Origin: Devosia sp.
GTDB taxonomy: Bacteria > Pseudomonadota > Alphaproteobacteria > Rhizobiales > Devosiaceae
Direction of reading: 5' to 3'
DNA length: 47,148 nucleotides
NCBI RefSeq assembly: GCF_028290625.1
Contig: NZ_JAQGJM010000005.1
Coordinates: forward strand, 1 to 47,148
Position numbers and translations under genes: made by a program
Shown here: positions 38,813-47,148 of the stretch, one piece after another
Layout of the letters: every line of letters starts with the position of its first letter
Numbering within the stretch: position 1 is the stretch's first letter
Notes under the pieces: model-generated
Told to the model about the DNA's origin: nothing
Database searches by the model: none
The model's input: the letters and a program-made list of their open reading frames with translations, nothing else

Positions 38813-39283
38813 ATGTTTCGAACTGTTGTCGTTGCCACTCTTGGGCTAACCGCAAGCTTGGCCTACGCACAAGATGCCGAGATTTCGGTGGCCAATGGCG
38901 CACGAATCGCCGTGATCGGCGGCTGTCACGATTGCCACACCGCCAACTACAACGAAATGGAGGGCAAGGTCGATCCGGCGACTGCGCTCAAGGGCAATCC
39001 GGTGGGTTTCCAAGGGCCATGGGGAACAACGTACCCGCCTAACCTGCGCATCGTTGCCGCTTCGCACAGTGAAGACGAATTCGTTGAGTACCTGAAGACG
39101 TTCAAGGCCCGGCCGCCGATGCCCTGGTACAACGTGCACGCCTTTAGCGAGCCAGAAATGCGCTCATTGCACCAGTATATCGTATCGCTGGGAGAGCCTG
39201 GAGATCCGGCGCCAGCTTACGTGCCGCCAGGTGAAAAACCAAAGTCCCCGTTTGCTATCCTTGCACCGCCGAATATGCCCTGA
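38813..39283 (+). CDS. Exported c-type cytochrome
   Basis: This 156-residue periplasmic protein has a signal peptide (MFRTVVVATLGLTASLAYAQ) and one haem attachment site CHDCH (Cys38, Cys41, His42) soon after it. A probable axial methionine lies in ARPPMPWYNVHAF. This layout matches small class I cytochrome c domain proteins that pass electrons in the periplasm. The ATG at 38813 follows GGAGGG. It lies on the opposite strand to prfB and the deformylase-like gene. The redox partner is not encoded nearby. Confidence 0.88.
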   Translation: MFRTVVVATLGLTASLAYAQDAEISVANGARIAVIGGCHDCHTANYNEMEGKVDPATALKGNPVGFQGPWGTTYPPNLRIVAASHSEDEFVEYLKTFKARPPMPWYNVHAFSEPEMRSLHQYIVSLGEPGDPAPAYVPPGEKPKSPFAILAPPNMP

Positions 39284-39304
39284 CGCCAAGCGGCTCGGCT
39301 GCGC

Positions 39305-39805
39305 CTACTGGGTGCGACCGAGCTTCTGAAATTTGCGGATTGCTGTGTCGCGCTTGAGGCGAGACAGCCGGCTGAGGAAGAAGACCCCGTTCATCTGCTC
39401 GATCTCGTGCAGGGCGCAGCGGGCGACAAAGCCTTCGAACCGTGTGGTGATGCGCTCGCCGTCAACCGTGTCATAGGCCACATCCGCCCAGACCGGCCGC
39501 TCGATCGGCGCCTCGATGCCTGGCATCGACACCGAGCCCTCCGGACCTGTTTGGGTCGGTGCGGCAGTGCCGATAATTTCCGGGTTGAACAGCGCTCGAT
39601 AGTCTCGCTGTGCCATGTCCGCAGCCACGCTGATAACCACCAGCGGCTCGATTTCCCCGATATGGGCTGCCGCCAGGCCATAGGCCTGTGCCTCGCTGGC
39701 CGCCGTCACCAGGCGTTCGGCAGTGGCGCGCAGTGCAGCGTCTATCGGGCGAGGCACCGCCTTGGCGGTCAGCCGCGGATCGGGATAGCGGACGAATTCG
39801 GTCAC
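39305..39805 (-). CDS. Peptide deformylase homologue with lost metal-binding residues
   Basis: The 166-residue protein has the peptide deformylase fold and length (E. coli Def is 169), but all three catalytic motifs are altered. Motif 1 (GxGxAAxQ) is GLAAAH, with His48 in place of Gln. Motif 2 (EGCLS) is EGSVS, so the metal ligand Cys is Ser91. Motif 3 (HExxH) is HEIEQ, so the second His ligand is Gln137, while His133 and Glu134 remain. A working iron/zinc site is therefore unlikely. The GTG start at 39805 lies 3 bases after the mrcA stop, so it may be read from the mrcA transcript. The cell needs another active def outside this window. Confidence 0.88.
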   Translation of the reverse strand: MTEFVRYPDPRLTAKAVPRPIDAALRATAERLVTAASEAQAYGLAAAHIGEIEPLVVISVAADMAQRDYRALFNPEIIGTAAPTQTGPEGSVSMPGIEAPIERPVWADVAYDTVDGERITTRFEGFVARCALHEIEQMNGVFFLSRLSRLKRDTAIRKFQKLGRTQ

Positions 39806-39808
39806 GCT

Positions 39809-42349
39809 CTAGTTTCCGCCGCGGCCGTTGACCATGTCGGCCGCGTCCACCGGGCGTCCGCCATCGGCGGGATAGTTGTTGCCGGTCGCATAATTGTCGC
39901 CCGCAGGATAGGGACCGGGACTGCCGACCGGATAGGAGCCATCGGGATAAGCGCCTGGCGGAAAACCACCATCGGGGCCCATCGAGGCCACATAGCCGCC
40001 GCCATCGACGCCGATCACCGAGGTCGCCAGGTTCGGCCCGGTGCCTGGCTTGAACGCCTCCAGCACAGCATGGTCGCCGTCCACCGCCTGCACGCCCGAG
40101 GCGGAATTGATCCAGTCCTCGGTCATGCCGGGGGGCACGTTGAACGGCGTCGCCGGCTGGCCTTTGAGGGCATTGCCCATGAATTCGGTGAAGATCTGTA
40201 CTGGAAAGGTGCCGCCGGTAATGGAACTGCCCATCGAACGCGGTGTGTCGTAGCCGATATAGACACCAACGGTCAGCTCGGGCGTGAAGCCGACGAACCA
40301 GGCATCCTTGTAGTCGTTGGTGGTGCCGGTCTTGCCGGCGACGGGGCGGTTCAGCGACTTGGCGCCGGTGCCGGTGCCGCGTTGCACCACGCCTTCCATC
40401 ATCGAGGTGATCTGGTAGGCGGTCATCGGGTCGAGAACCTGCTCGCGCGTATCGGTGATGGTGGGCTCGCCCTGCCCTTCCCAACTGGTGGCGGTGCAGC
40501 CGGCGCAGACGCGCTGGTCATGCTTGTAAACCGTGACGCCATAGCGATCCTGGATGCGGTCGATCAGCGTCGGCACGATCTTGCGGCCACCATTGGCGAT
40601 GGTCGAATAAGCGGCCGTCATCCGCATATCGGTGGTTTCGCCGGCACCCAGCGCCATGGCCAGCACCGGCTGCATGGTGTCGTAGACGCCGAACATCTTA
40701 GCGTATTTGGCCACCAGCGGCATGCCGATATCCTTGGCCAGCCGCACTGTCATGACGTTGCGGCTCAGCTCGATGCCACGCCTCAAGGTCTGCGGGCCAT
40801 AGAACTGTTGCGCATAGTTTTCCGGCCGCCAGATGCTACCGTCGCTGTTGCGAATTTCCACCGGCGCATCGAGCACTACCGAGGCCGGCGTATAGCCGTT
40901 GTCCAGCGCCGCGGAATAGACGAATGGCTTGAACGACGAACCGGGCTGGCGCAGCGCCTGGGTGGCGCGATTGAATTCGGATTCGGCGAACGAGAAGCCG
41001 CCGACCATGGCCAGCACACGCCCGGTTCGCGGGTCCATGGCAACCAGGGCCCCTTCGATTTCGGGCACTTGCTGCAGCGTATAGCTGCCCACTTTGCCAT
41101 CGATCGGCGAGACGTAGATCACGTCGCCAACCTTGAGGGTTTGCGACAGGGACTTGGAAACCCATTTGACATCCCCGCCGTTCAGCGTGCCAACGGTACG
41201 GTCCGGCAGGCTCTTGCCGTCGACGTCGTCGCCGGGGCGCAGGCCGATCTTGGCCTCGTTGCCGTTCATTTCGAGGACAACCGCCAATTGCCATTCCGGC
41301 ACGTCGCTCAGCGGCTTGATGTTGGCGACATCCAGACCCCAGTCCTCGCCGATTTCGATGCTGGCCACTGGGCTACGGAAACCTTTGGTGTGATCGAACC
41401 GGATCAAGCCGTCCTGCAGCGCCTGGCGGGCATATTCCTGCAGCTTGGGCTCGAGCGTGGTGCGCACCGACAGGCCGCCGCCATAGAGCTGGTCCTCGCC
41501 ATAGAGCTTGGCCAGTTCGCGGCGCACTTCCTCGGTGAAATACTCGGCCGAGTAGTTCTGGCTGCCCGAAGCGCGCGGCACTACGTTGAGCGGCTCGCTC
41601 TTGGCTTCCTCGCCCTCCGCGACAGTGGCATAGCCATTTTCGACCATGCGATCGATCACCCAGTTGCGGCGCTCGATGGCGGCCTGCGGGCGGCGGAACG
41701 GATGGTAATTGTTTGGACCCTTGGGCAGCGCGGCGATGTAAGCGGCTTCGGCCAGGTCGAGCTGGTACAGCGCCTTGTCAAAGTAGTTCAACGCCGCGGC
41801 GGCCACGCCATAGGAGTTCAACCCGAGGAAAATCTCGTTCAGGTAGAGCTCCAGGATCTTGTCCTTGGAGAACGTGGATTCGATGCGCACGGCCAGGATC
41901 GCTTCCTGGATCTTGCGGTCCCAAGTCTGTTCGCTCGATAGCAGGAAGTTCTTGGCGACCTGCTGGGTAATGGTCGAGCCACCACCCTGCACGGCGGCGT
42001 TGCCGTCGACCCGGGCCATCAGGTTGTCGCGCACGGCCCGCATGATGCCGTCTACCGCGATGCCGCCATGGCTATAAAAGTCCTTGTCCTCCGCCGACAG
42101 GAAGGCATGGATCAGCAGCGGCGGCACGGTTTCGATCGGCTGGAACAGCCGGCGCTCGCGGGCATATTCGGCCAGCAGCGTGCCATCGGCGGCGTGAACA
42201 CGCGTCGTCACCGGCGGCTGGTAATCCTTGAGCACGGTATAGTCGGGCAATTGGGCGGCTACGGTCGCAAGATAAACGCCGCTGACGCACAAGGCGGCCA
42301 GGGCCATGAACGTTGCGAAGCCAAACAGCCAGCCGACGATACGAAGCAT
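39809..42349 (-). CDS. mrcA: Penicillin-binding protein 1A (bifunctional class A)
   Basis: This 846-residue inner-membrane enzyme polymerises glycan strands and cross-links peptides in the periplasm. It has an N-terminal membrane segment (about 5-32). The GT51 glycosyltransferase domain has Glu87 in FLSAEDKDFYSHGG and GGSTITQQVAKN. An OB-like insert precedes the transpeptidase domain, which has SSFK at 471-474 (catalytic Ser471) and KTGTT beginning at Lys673. The C-terminal tail is Gly/Pro/Tyr rich. The ATG at 42349 is the natural start. It follows amiC on the same strand, in the order found in other Rhizobiales, and is followed closely by the deformylase homologue. Confidence 0.96.
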   Translation of the reverse strand: MLRIVGWLFGFATFMALAALCVSGVYLATVAAQLPDYTVLKDYQPPVTTRVHAADGTLLAEYARERRLFQPIETVPPLLIHAFLSAEDKDFYSHGGIAVDGIMRAVRDNLMARVDGNAAVQGGGSTITQQVAKNFLLSSEQTWDRKIQEAILAVRIESTFSKDKILELYLNEIFLGLNSYGVAAAALNYFDKALYQLDLAEAAYIAALPKGPNNYHPFRRPQAAIERRNWVIDRMVENGYATVAEGEEAKSEPLNVVPRASGSQNYSAEYFTEEVRRELAKLYGEDQLYGGGLSVRTTLEPKLQEYARQALQDGLIRFDHTKGFRSPVASIEIGEDWGLDVANIKPLSDVPEWQLAVVLEMNGNEAKIGLRPGDDVDGKSLPDRTVGTLNGGDVKWVSKSLSQTLKVGDVIYVSPIDGKVGSYTLQQVPEIEGALVAMDPRTGRVLAMVGGFSFAESEFNRATQALRQPGSSFKPFVYSAALDNGYTPASVVLDAPVEIRNSDGSIWRPENYAQQFYGPQTLRRGIELSRNVMTVRLAKDIGMPLVAKYAKMFGVYDTMQPVLAMALGAGETTDMRMTAAYSTIANGGRKIVPTLIDRIQDRYGVTVYKHDQRVCAGCTATSWEGQGEPTITDTREQVLDPMTAYQITSMMEGVVQRGTGTGAKSLNRPVAGKTGTTNDYKDAWFVGFTPELTVGVYIGYDTPRSMGSSITGGTFPVQIFTEFMGNALKGQPATPFNVPPGMTEDWINSASGVQAVDGDHAVLEAFKPGTGPNLATSVIGVDGGGYVASMGPDGGFPPGAYPDGSYPVGSPGPYPAGDNYATGNNYPADGGRPVDAADMVNGRGGN

Positions 42350-42587
42350 TAGATAATCTCTCCTGCGCGCCCATACGCGGCTGACGCAGCATCTGAATTC
42401 GCCTCGGCAGCGGCCGCAAACGCCCTGTCGAAATCACGGGAATCATAACAGAGCGGGACGCAAAAGTAGATCACAGCGCCGTGGACCAGGTCCCTTGGCG
42501 GCGCAAGTGACTTAACTGTCACAGTCCCGGCACGTTGTTAACCAGACGACGCAGGTCACTCCGCCTCCCACAGGGTGGTTTGCTGCG

Positions 42588-43865
42588 CTACTCTTGCGGC
42601 TTGAGGCTGTCGAAGTAGAGCGAAATCCCGCGCGCCACGGCATCGGCGGTGCGATCCTGCCAGCCGGTTTCCAAGAGGTTGGCCATGTCTTCCGCATTGG
42701 ACAGGAAGCCCAGTTCGATCAGCACTGAGGGCACGTCCGGCGCCTGCAGCACCAGGAAATCGGCCTGCCGCACCGGGAAGCGGCGCAATTCGACGCTGGG
42801 CTCCAACTGATGCACGATCGATTGCGCGGCCGTATAGGACTGCACCCGCATTTCGCGGCGCATCAGGTCGACCAGGATATCCACAACCTCAGGCGCGGTT
42901 TGCGGCATGGTGTAGCCGGCGACCACATCCGAGCGGTTTTCGCCATCGGCCAGCACCTTATCGAGCACGTCGGTAGCGTTCTCGTCGCGCACATAGACGC
43001 TGGCGCCGCGAATTTCGGGCTGCTGGAAGCTGTCGGCGTGGATCGAGACGAACAGGTCCGCCTTGTTGGTCCGCGCCAGCGCCACCCGGTCTTCCAGCTT
43101 GAGATAGCTGTCATCTTCGCGGGTCAGCGCCACATCGAACCGGCCCGACGCGACCAGCAGTTGTTGCAACCGCAGGCCAAAGGCCAGCACGATGGCTTTT
43201 TCCTTGATGCCGGACGCCGTTTCCGCGCCGCTGTCGATGCCGCCGTGGCCGGGATCGATGACCACTAATGGCTTGGTGGCGATCGGCAGTTCCGAGCCGC
43301 CCGCCGGCGTCGGCGTATCGGCAACTTTGGGTGGCACTACGCCGGACGCCGCGGTCAGATCGTTTTTCACATTCAGCGCGAATTGCTCGGGCGTTGCCGG
43401 GATGATGTCGACCACCAACCGCGCCGGCTGGTCCTCGAAGGGATCGAGCACATAGGCCTGCTGCACCTGCGAGGGCGAGGACAGCGTCAGTGTGGTGCGC
43501 ACGCGATCGGCGCCGATCTGCTGCACCGCATAACCCGACACGATGCCGGTGCCCGATGGTACGCCTTCGGGAGCAGCAAGGGTGATCGCCCCTGCCCGCA
43601 CGTCGATCGCCAGCCGGTCCGGGCCGCTGAGCGATGTCAGCGAAAATTGTGTCTGGGTGCCGAGGTCAATGACCAGCCGGGCCCGTTCGGGCGTCGCGGA
43701 TACGCGTACGTCCATGACGGTGGGAAGGGTCGTGGGCACGGTGGCGTCCTGGGCCCGGACGGGGCCGGACACGACCAGCGCCACCATCACGGCGAGCGCC
43801 ATCAATCGAGGAAAGTTGAACACGGGCCGCGCGATCCCTATCTGTAAGACGCGACGCAGTCGCAT
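42588..43865 (-). CDS. amiC: N-acetylmuramoyl-L-alanine amidase (AmiC type)
   Basis: This periplasmic zinc amidase cleaves peptide stems during daughter-cell separation. It has an N-terminal signal segment (MALAVMVALVVSGPVRAQ), an AMIN domain (about 50-180) and an Amidase_3 domain. The zinc/catalytic residues are visible in VIDPGHGGIDSGA, SIHADSF and LIELGFLSN. Length from the ATG at 43865 (MRLRRVLQIG) is 425 residues. Longer in-frame starts exist up to 43979 but lack a ribosome site, so the start is only moderately certain. It lies upstream of mrcA with a 238-base gap, and divergent from rne. Confidence 0.94.
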   Translation of the reverse strand: MRLRRVLQIGIARPVFNFPRLMALAVMVALVVSGPVRAQDATVPTTLPTVMDVRVSATPERARLVIDLGTQTQFSLTSLSGPDRLAIDVRAGAITLAAPEGVPSGTGIVSGYAVQQIGADRVRTTLTLSSPSQVQQAYVLDPFEDQPARLVVDIIPATPEQFALNVKNDLTAASGVVPPKVADTPTPAGGSELPIATKPLVVIDPGHGGIDSGAETASGIKEKAIVLAFGLRLQQLLVASGRFDVALTREDDSYLKLEDRVALARTNKADLFVSIHADSFQQPEIRGASVYVRDENATDVLDKVLADGENRSDVVAGYTMPQTAPEVVDILVDLMRREMRVQSYTAAQSIVHQLEPSVELRRFPVRQADFLVLQAPDVPSVLIELGFLSNAEDMANLLETGWQDRTADAVARGISLYFDSLKPQE

Positions 43866-44432
43866 CGATATTCGGCGAATCTGCGGCGTTGGCGCAGTTA
43901 CGCGAAGAATTGGTGAGGCCGCAATTCGACGGCAGTAGAAACCGCACAGGATAGTCGATTTTGACTTTCCTGTTGCCAATCTGTTGCAACACCCCTACAC
44001 GCTAGTGGTTGAGGCGCAAGCTTCTTGCCAAACCAATTTAAGCGGCGAAAGCTGTTTTATCGAGGCAGGAAGTGGGCGGAGGACAGGGTCGAAGAGAAGC
44101 CCTCAATCCGGCTCAGAAGCGGCAATCCTGCGTCTCGAACAAGAATTTCGGTTCCGTGTGAACCGGACGGCTGCCACTGCGTGAGAGGCAATGCAGCCCA
44201 ATAGGAAGAGGTCAGATGGCCCGCAGGCGGACAGAACGCGACGCGATCGAGATTACCGATTGCCGTTTTGCCACGCTGCATTTTTCGGCCTTGACCCCTA
44301 ATACCGGTGCGCCCACCGTTATGGTTCCGCGCGCCACACCCCTCAAACCATTCGCCTCGCACAGCGCCACTGCGCGGATTCCGGCCTCCCGGAATCCGGC
44401 TGTCGGCGCGCGAGCGCGCGGAGCAAATTTCT
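43866..44432. other. Divergent control region between amiC and rne
   Basis: This 567-base interval carries no convincing gene. It must hold both promoters and the rne leader. A GTTGC/GCAAC dyad lies at about 43973-43991. Two hairpins lie just before the rne start. Small frames in this stretch have no homology-like sequence and no ribosome site. Confidence 0.55.
44375..44420 (+). promoter_or_regulatory. rne: Hairpins in the rne leader
   Basis: A perfect 10-base-pair stem CGGATTCCGG/CCGGAATCCG with a CCTC loop (44375-44398) is followed by a GCGCGC-type hairpin that ends at the rne ribosome site (GGAG, 44420-44423). Such leader structure is how RNase E limits its own mRNA in E. coli. Here the function is inferred. 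Confidence 0.45.
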
Positions 44433-47096
44433 ATGGCTACCAAGAGAATGCTGGTGGATGCCATCCACCCGGAAGAGACTCGGATTGTCGTCACTGCGGG
44501 TAACCGGCTCGAAGAATTCGATTTCGAGTCTGCCCAACGCCGCCAGTTGCGCGGCAATATCTACCTTGCCAAGGTCACGCGCGTAGAGCCGTCGCTGCAG
44601 GCCGCTTTTGTCGAATATGGCGGCAATCGCCACGGCTTCCTCGCCTTTTCCGAAATCCACCCGGACTATTACCAGATTCCGGTTGCCGACCGCGAAGCCC
44701 TGCTGCGCGATGAAGAGGCCGAGGACAATCACGACGAAGACGAGCACATCTCGCTGCCGACCGGCGTCGTCGAGCCCGACGCCGAAACCGATACCCAGGA
44801 CATGGAAGGCGCCAGCCATATCGAGCAGGCGCCGGCCAATTCCGAGCCTGTCGAATCGATCGGTGGTGCGGACGCGCTTGAGGAAGTTCCCGAGCGTCGT
44901 CGCCAGAGCCAGAATCGCCGTCACTACAAGATCCAGGAAGTCATCAAGCGCCGCCAGGTCATGCTGGTGCAGGTCGTCAAGGAAGAACGCGGCAACAAGG
45001 GCGCTGCGCTGACGACCTATCTGTCACTGGCCGGCCGTTACGCCGTGCTGATGCCAAACACCGCACGCGGCGGCGGCATCAGCCGCAAGATCACCTCGGC
45101 GCAGGACCGTTCGCGCCTCAAGGAAGTGGTGTCGGATCTCGACGTGCCGGAAGGCATGGGGATTATCCTGCGCACCGCAGGCGCTTCCCGCACCAAGCCA
45201 GAGATCAAGCGCGATTTCGAATATCTGATCCGCATGTGGGAAACCGTGCGCGACATGACGCTGAAGTCGCAGGCCCCGACCCTCGTCTACGAGGAAGGCT
45301 CGCTGATCAAGCGTTCGCTGCGCGACCTCTACAACAAGGAAATCGACGAGATCCAGGTCGCCGGCGAAGCCGGCTACACCGAAGCCCGCGACTTCATGCA
45401 CATGCTGATGCCGTCGAACGTCCGTGCGGTGAAGCTGTATCGCGACGGCCAGCCGCTGTTCTCGCGGATGGGCGTCGAGAGCCAGCTCGATGCGATGTTC
45501 TCGCCCACGGTGCAACTGCGCTCCGGCGGCTACATCGTCATCAACCAGACCGAAGCTTTGGTCTCGATCGACGTCAACTCCGGTCGCTCGACCAAAGAGC
45601 ACCACATCGAGGACACCGCGCTCAAGACCAATCTTGAGGCGGCGGAAGAAGTCGCACGGCAGCTTCGCCTGCGCGATCTCGCCGGCCTGATCGTCATCGA
45701 TTTCATCGACATGGACGAGAAGCGCAACAACCGCTCGGTCGAGCGCAAGATGAGCGACTGCCTGCGGCAGGACCGCGCCCGCATCCAGGTCGGCCGGATC
45801 TCGCATTTCGGCCTGCTCGAAATGTCGCGCCAGCGCATCCGCGCCAGCGTGCTGGAAAGCTCCACCGAGGTCTGCACCCATTGCGGCGGCAGCGGCCACG
45901 TTCGTTCGGTCTCCTCCGTTGCGCTGCAACTGCTGCGCGGCATGGAAGAGATTTTGATGAAGGGCGCCACCCATAACCTGGTCGTGCGCACCCGCACCGA
46001 CGTCGCGCTCTATGTGCTGAACCACAAGCGCGGCCACCTGCGGGATCTCGAAAGCAGCTTCAAGGTCACTCTCGCGGTCATTGCCGACCCCACCGTCACC
46101 GGCCAGCAGTCGTTCGTGATCGACCGCGGCGACCAGGTGCATACGCTGGAGGCCGCCAAGGCCGTGCTGGCCGCCCAGGTCGCGGCGTTCCCGCCGGCGA
46201 TGGAAGAAGAACCCTTCGAGGATGAAGAGTCCTTCGAGACCGAAGCCGAGATCGAGACCGAAGAAACCGAGGGCCTCACCTCCGATGACGAGCCGTCGGG
46301 CGAGAGCGCCGGCAGCGAAACCGATGCGGACGGCCGCAAGCGCAAGCGCCGCCGGCGCCGGCGTGGACGTTCCGGCGAGGCCCGCGAAGGCGGCCCGGCA
46401 CCCGAGCGTGACGGCAGCGAAGCACCCGCCGCTTTCGTCGGCGAAGGCAACGTCGAGAGCGTCGGTGACGACGCTGACGGCGAGGACGACGAGTCCGAGG
46501 ATCAGTCCGGCGAGCCCCGTACGGCGGAGCAGACCGCCGATGGCGAACGGCGTCCGCGCCGTCGCGGTCGCCGTGGCGGTCGTCGTCGGCGTGGCGGACC
46601 GGAAGACGGTCTGGTCGGCTCGATCTCGGACGAACTCGGTCCTACGCCGGAGTCGGAATCCAGCGAAGCCGTGGCCGATCTCGAAGGCACCTCGCTGCGT
46701 CCGCATGATGAGGCGACCACGGAATCCATCACGGCCTATGCCAGGTCGGAGCCCGTTGAAACGCCGCAGAGCCGGCATGACGCCGTGCCGATGTTCGCGC
46801 CCGCCGAGCCCGAGCCGGCACCGGTCGCTGCTGCCGTCGCCCCGGCGCCGGTCGCCGCCCCGGAGCCCGCGCCTGTGGATGACGACAAGGCCGCGGCCCG
46901 CCGTCGTTCGACGGTGCGCGAGAAGGTCAGCTTCGCCTCGGCCGAACCGCAGCCCGTGGCTGCACCGGTCAGCGTCGCGCCGCAGCCGGCTCCCGAGCCC
47001 GCTCCTGCCGTTGCGCCGGCGGCGCCGGAAGCCCCGGCCGACTCCCAGCCCCGCAAGGCCGGCTGGTGGTCACGCGTACTCGGCAACGGCGAGTAA
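44433..47096 (+). CDS. rne: Ribonuclease E
   Basis: RNase E is the main mRNA-degrading and rRNA/tRNA-processing endonuclease and the scaffold of the degradosome. The 887-residue protein starts MATKRMLVDAIHPEETRIVV. An S1 domain is interrupted by an acidic insert (residues 95-160), typical of alphaproteobacteria. The catalytic core has Asp380 (VSIDVNSGR) and Asp423 (VIDFIDMDEKRN), 43 residues apart as in E. coli D303/D346. The Zn-link is CTHC at 481-484. The C-terminal 300 residues are disordered: acidic stretches, two arginine-rich RNA-binding blocks (RKRKRRRRRRGR and RRRGRRGGRRRR) and an Ala/Pro tail. GGAG lies 9 bases before the ATG. A terminator follows. Confidence 0.96.
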   Translation: MATKRMLVDAIHPEETRIVVTAGNRLEEFDFESAQRRQLRGNIYLAKVTRVEPSLQAAFVEYGGNRHGFLAFSEIHPDYYQIPVADREALLRDEEAEDNHDEDEHISLPTGVVEPDAETDTQDMEGASHIEQAPANSEPVESIGGADALEEVPERRRQSQNRRHYKIQEVIKRRQVMLVQVVKEERGNKGAALTTYLSLAGRYAVLMPNTARGGGISRKITSAQDRSRLKEVVSDLDVPEGMGIILRTAGASRTKPEIKRDFEYLIRMWETVRDMTLKSQAPTLVYEEGSLIKRSLRDLYNKEIDEIQVAGEAGYTEARDFMHMLMPSNVRAVKLYRDGQPLFSRMGVESQLDAMFSPTVQLRSGGYIVINQTEALVSIDVNSGRSTKEHHIEDTALKTNLEAAEEVARQLRLRDLAGLIVIDFIDMDEKRNNRSVERKMSDCLRQDRARIQVGRISHFGLLEMSRQRIRASVLESSTEVCTHCGGSGHVRSVSSVALQLLRGMEEILMKGATHNLVVRTRTDVALYVLNHKRGHLRDLESSFKVTLAVIADPTVTGQQSFVIDRGDQVHTLEAAKAVLAAQVAAFPPAMEEEPFEDEESFETEAEIETEETEGLTSDDEPSGESAGSETDADGRKRKRRRRRRGRSGEAREGGPAPERDGSEAPAAFVGEGNVESVGDDADGEDDESEDQSGEPRTAEQTADGERRPRRRGRRGGRRRRGGPEDGLVGSISDELGPTPESESSEAVADLEGTSLRPHDEATTESITAYARSEPVETPQSRHDAVPMFAPAEPEPAPVAAAVAPAPVAAPEPAPVDDDKAAARRRSTVREKVSFASAEPQPVAAPVSVAPQPAPEPAPAVAPAAPEAPADSQPRKAGWWSRVLGNGE

Positions 47097-47114
47097 GCTC
47101 TTCGCCTGAACACG

Positions 47115-47148
47115 AAAAAGCCGCCCGGCAAAACCGGGCGGCTTTTTT
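47115..47148 (+). terminator. Rho-independent terminator after rne
   Basis: Stem AAAGCCGCCCGG/CCGGGCGGCTTT with a CAAAA-type loop is followed by a T tract that reaches the window end. It closely resembles the tig terminator stem. Confidence 0.92.

Noticed and set aside
44216..44503. 95-residue frame upstream of and overlapping rne
   Set aside because: It overlaps the rne start in another frame, lacks domain-like sequence, and is best explained as leader sequence.

Overview
The window looks like chromosomal DNA of an alphaproteobacterium of the order Hyphomicrobiales (Rhizobiales), and a Devosia-like genome is my best guess. The reasons are high G+C, a Rhizobiales-type suf operon headed by an IscS/NifS-like desulfurase and flanked by an alpha/beta hydrolase and tyrS, the block rne / amiC / mrcA / prfB, a probable Irr-type (ICE) box, and a sigma-54 promoter in front of glnB. 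The genus is inferred from gene order and protein style only.

Layout. 1-8200 carries clpX (cut by the window edge), clpP and tig with tRNA-Leu(UAG), all on the minus strand. Between clpP and tig lies about 4.9 kb of other genes: a RelE-type toxin-antitoxin pair, a YCII protein, small proteins, a cytochrome P450 and the NAD(P)HX repair enzyme. 8200-14800 has an NTF2-fold protein, glnB-glnA with a sigma-54 promoter, a tandem PilZ protein, two overlapping candidate micro-ORFs, an ABC-F ATPase, a gene-poor gap and two tandem secreted paralogues. 14900-20200 has parE (topoisomerase IV), a DEAD-box RNA helicase and a diguanylate cyclase. 20350-29030 is a long minus-strand run: desulfurase, sufB, a cupin, sufC, sufD, sufS, sufT, sufA, then aroA. 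29300-36200 holds an alpha/beta hydrolase, tyrS, a ParDE module, a very large AsmA/YhdP-like envelope protein and a one-Cys peroxiredoxin. 36250-47148 is cell-envelope and RNA housekeeping: an M23 peptidase, prfB with its programmed frameshift, a c-type cytochrome, a degenerate peptide deformylase homologue, PBP1A, an amidase and RNase E with its terminator.

How the genes work together. The suf genes form one Fe-S assembly unit (sulfur from SufS or the IscS-like enzyme, SufBCD scaffold, SufA/SufT transfer), probably under iron control through the ICE box. GlnB and GlnA are the PII sensor and glutamine synthetase of nitrogen control. Tig and ClpXP handle nascent-chain folding and degradation. 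PBP1A, AmiC and the M23 protein act on peptidoglycan. The diguanylate cyclase and the PilZ protein are a possible c-di-GMP source and receiver.

The most unusual features are six dispersed compound palindromes of four sequence families, all at gene 3' ends and one with its central loop inverted; a peptide deformylase homologue that has lost its metal ligands; a P450 lacking the usual oxygen-activating threonine, preceded by a perfect operator-like dyad; and a cupin gene built into the suf operon. I found no CRISPR array, insertion sequence, integrase or prophage. No clearly new multi-gene system was identified.
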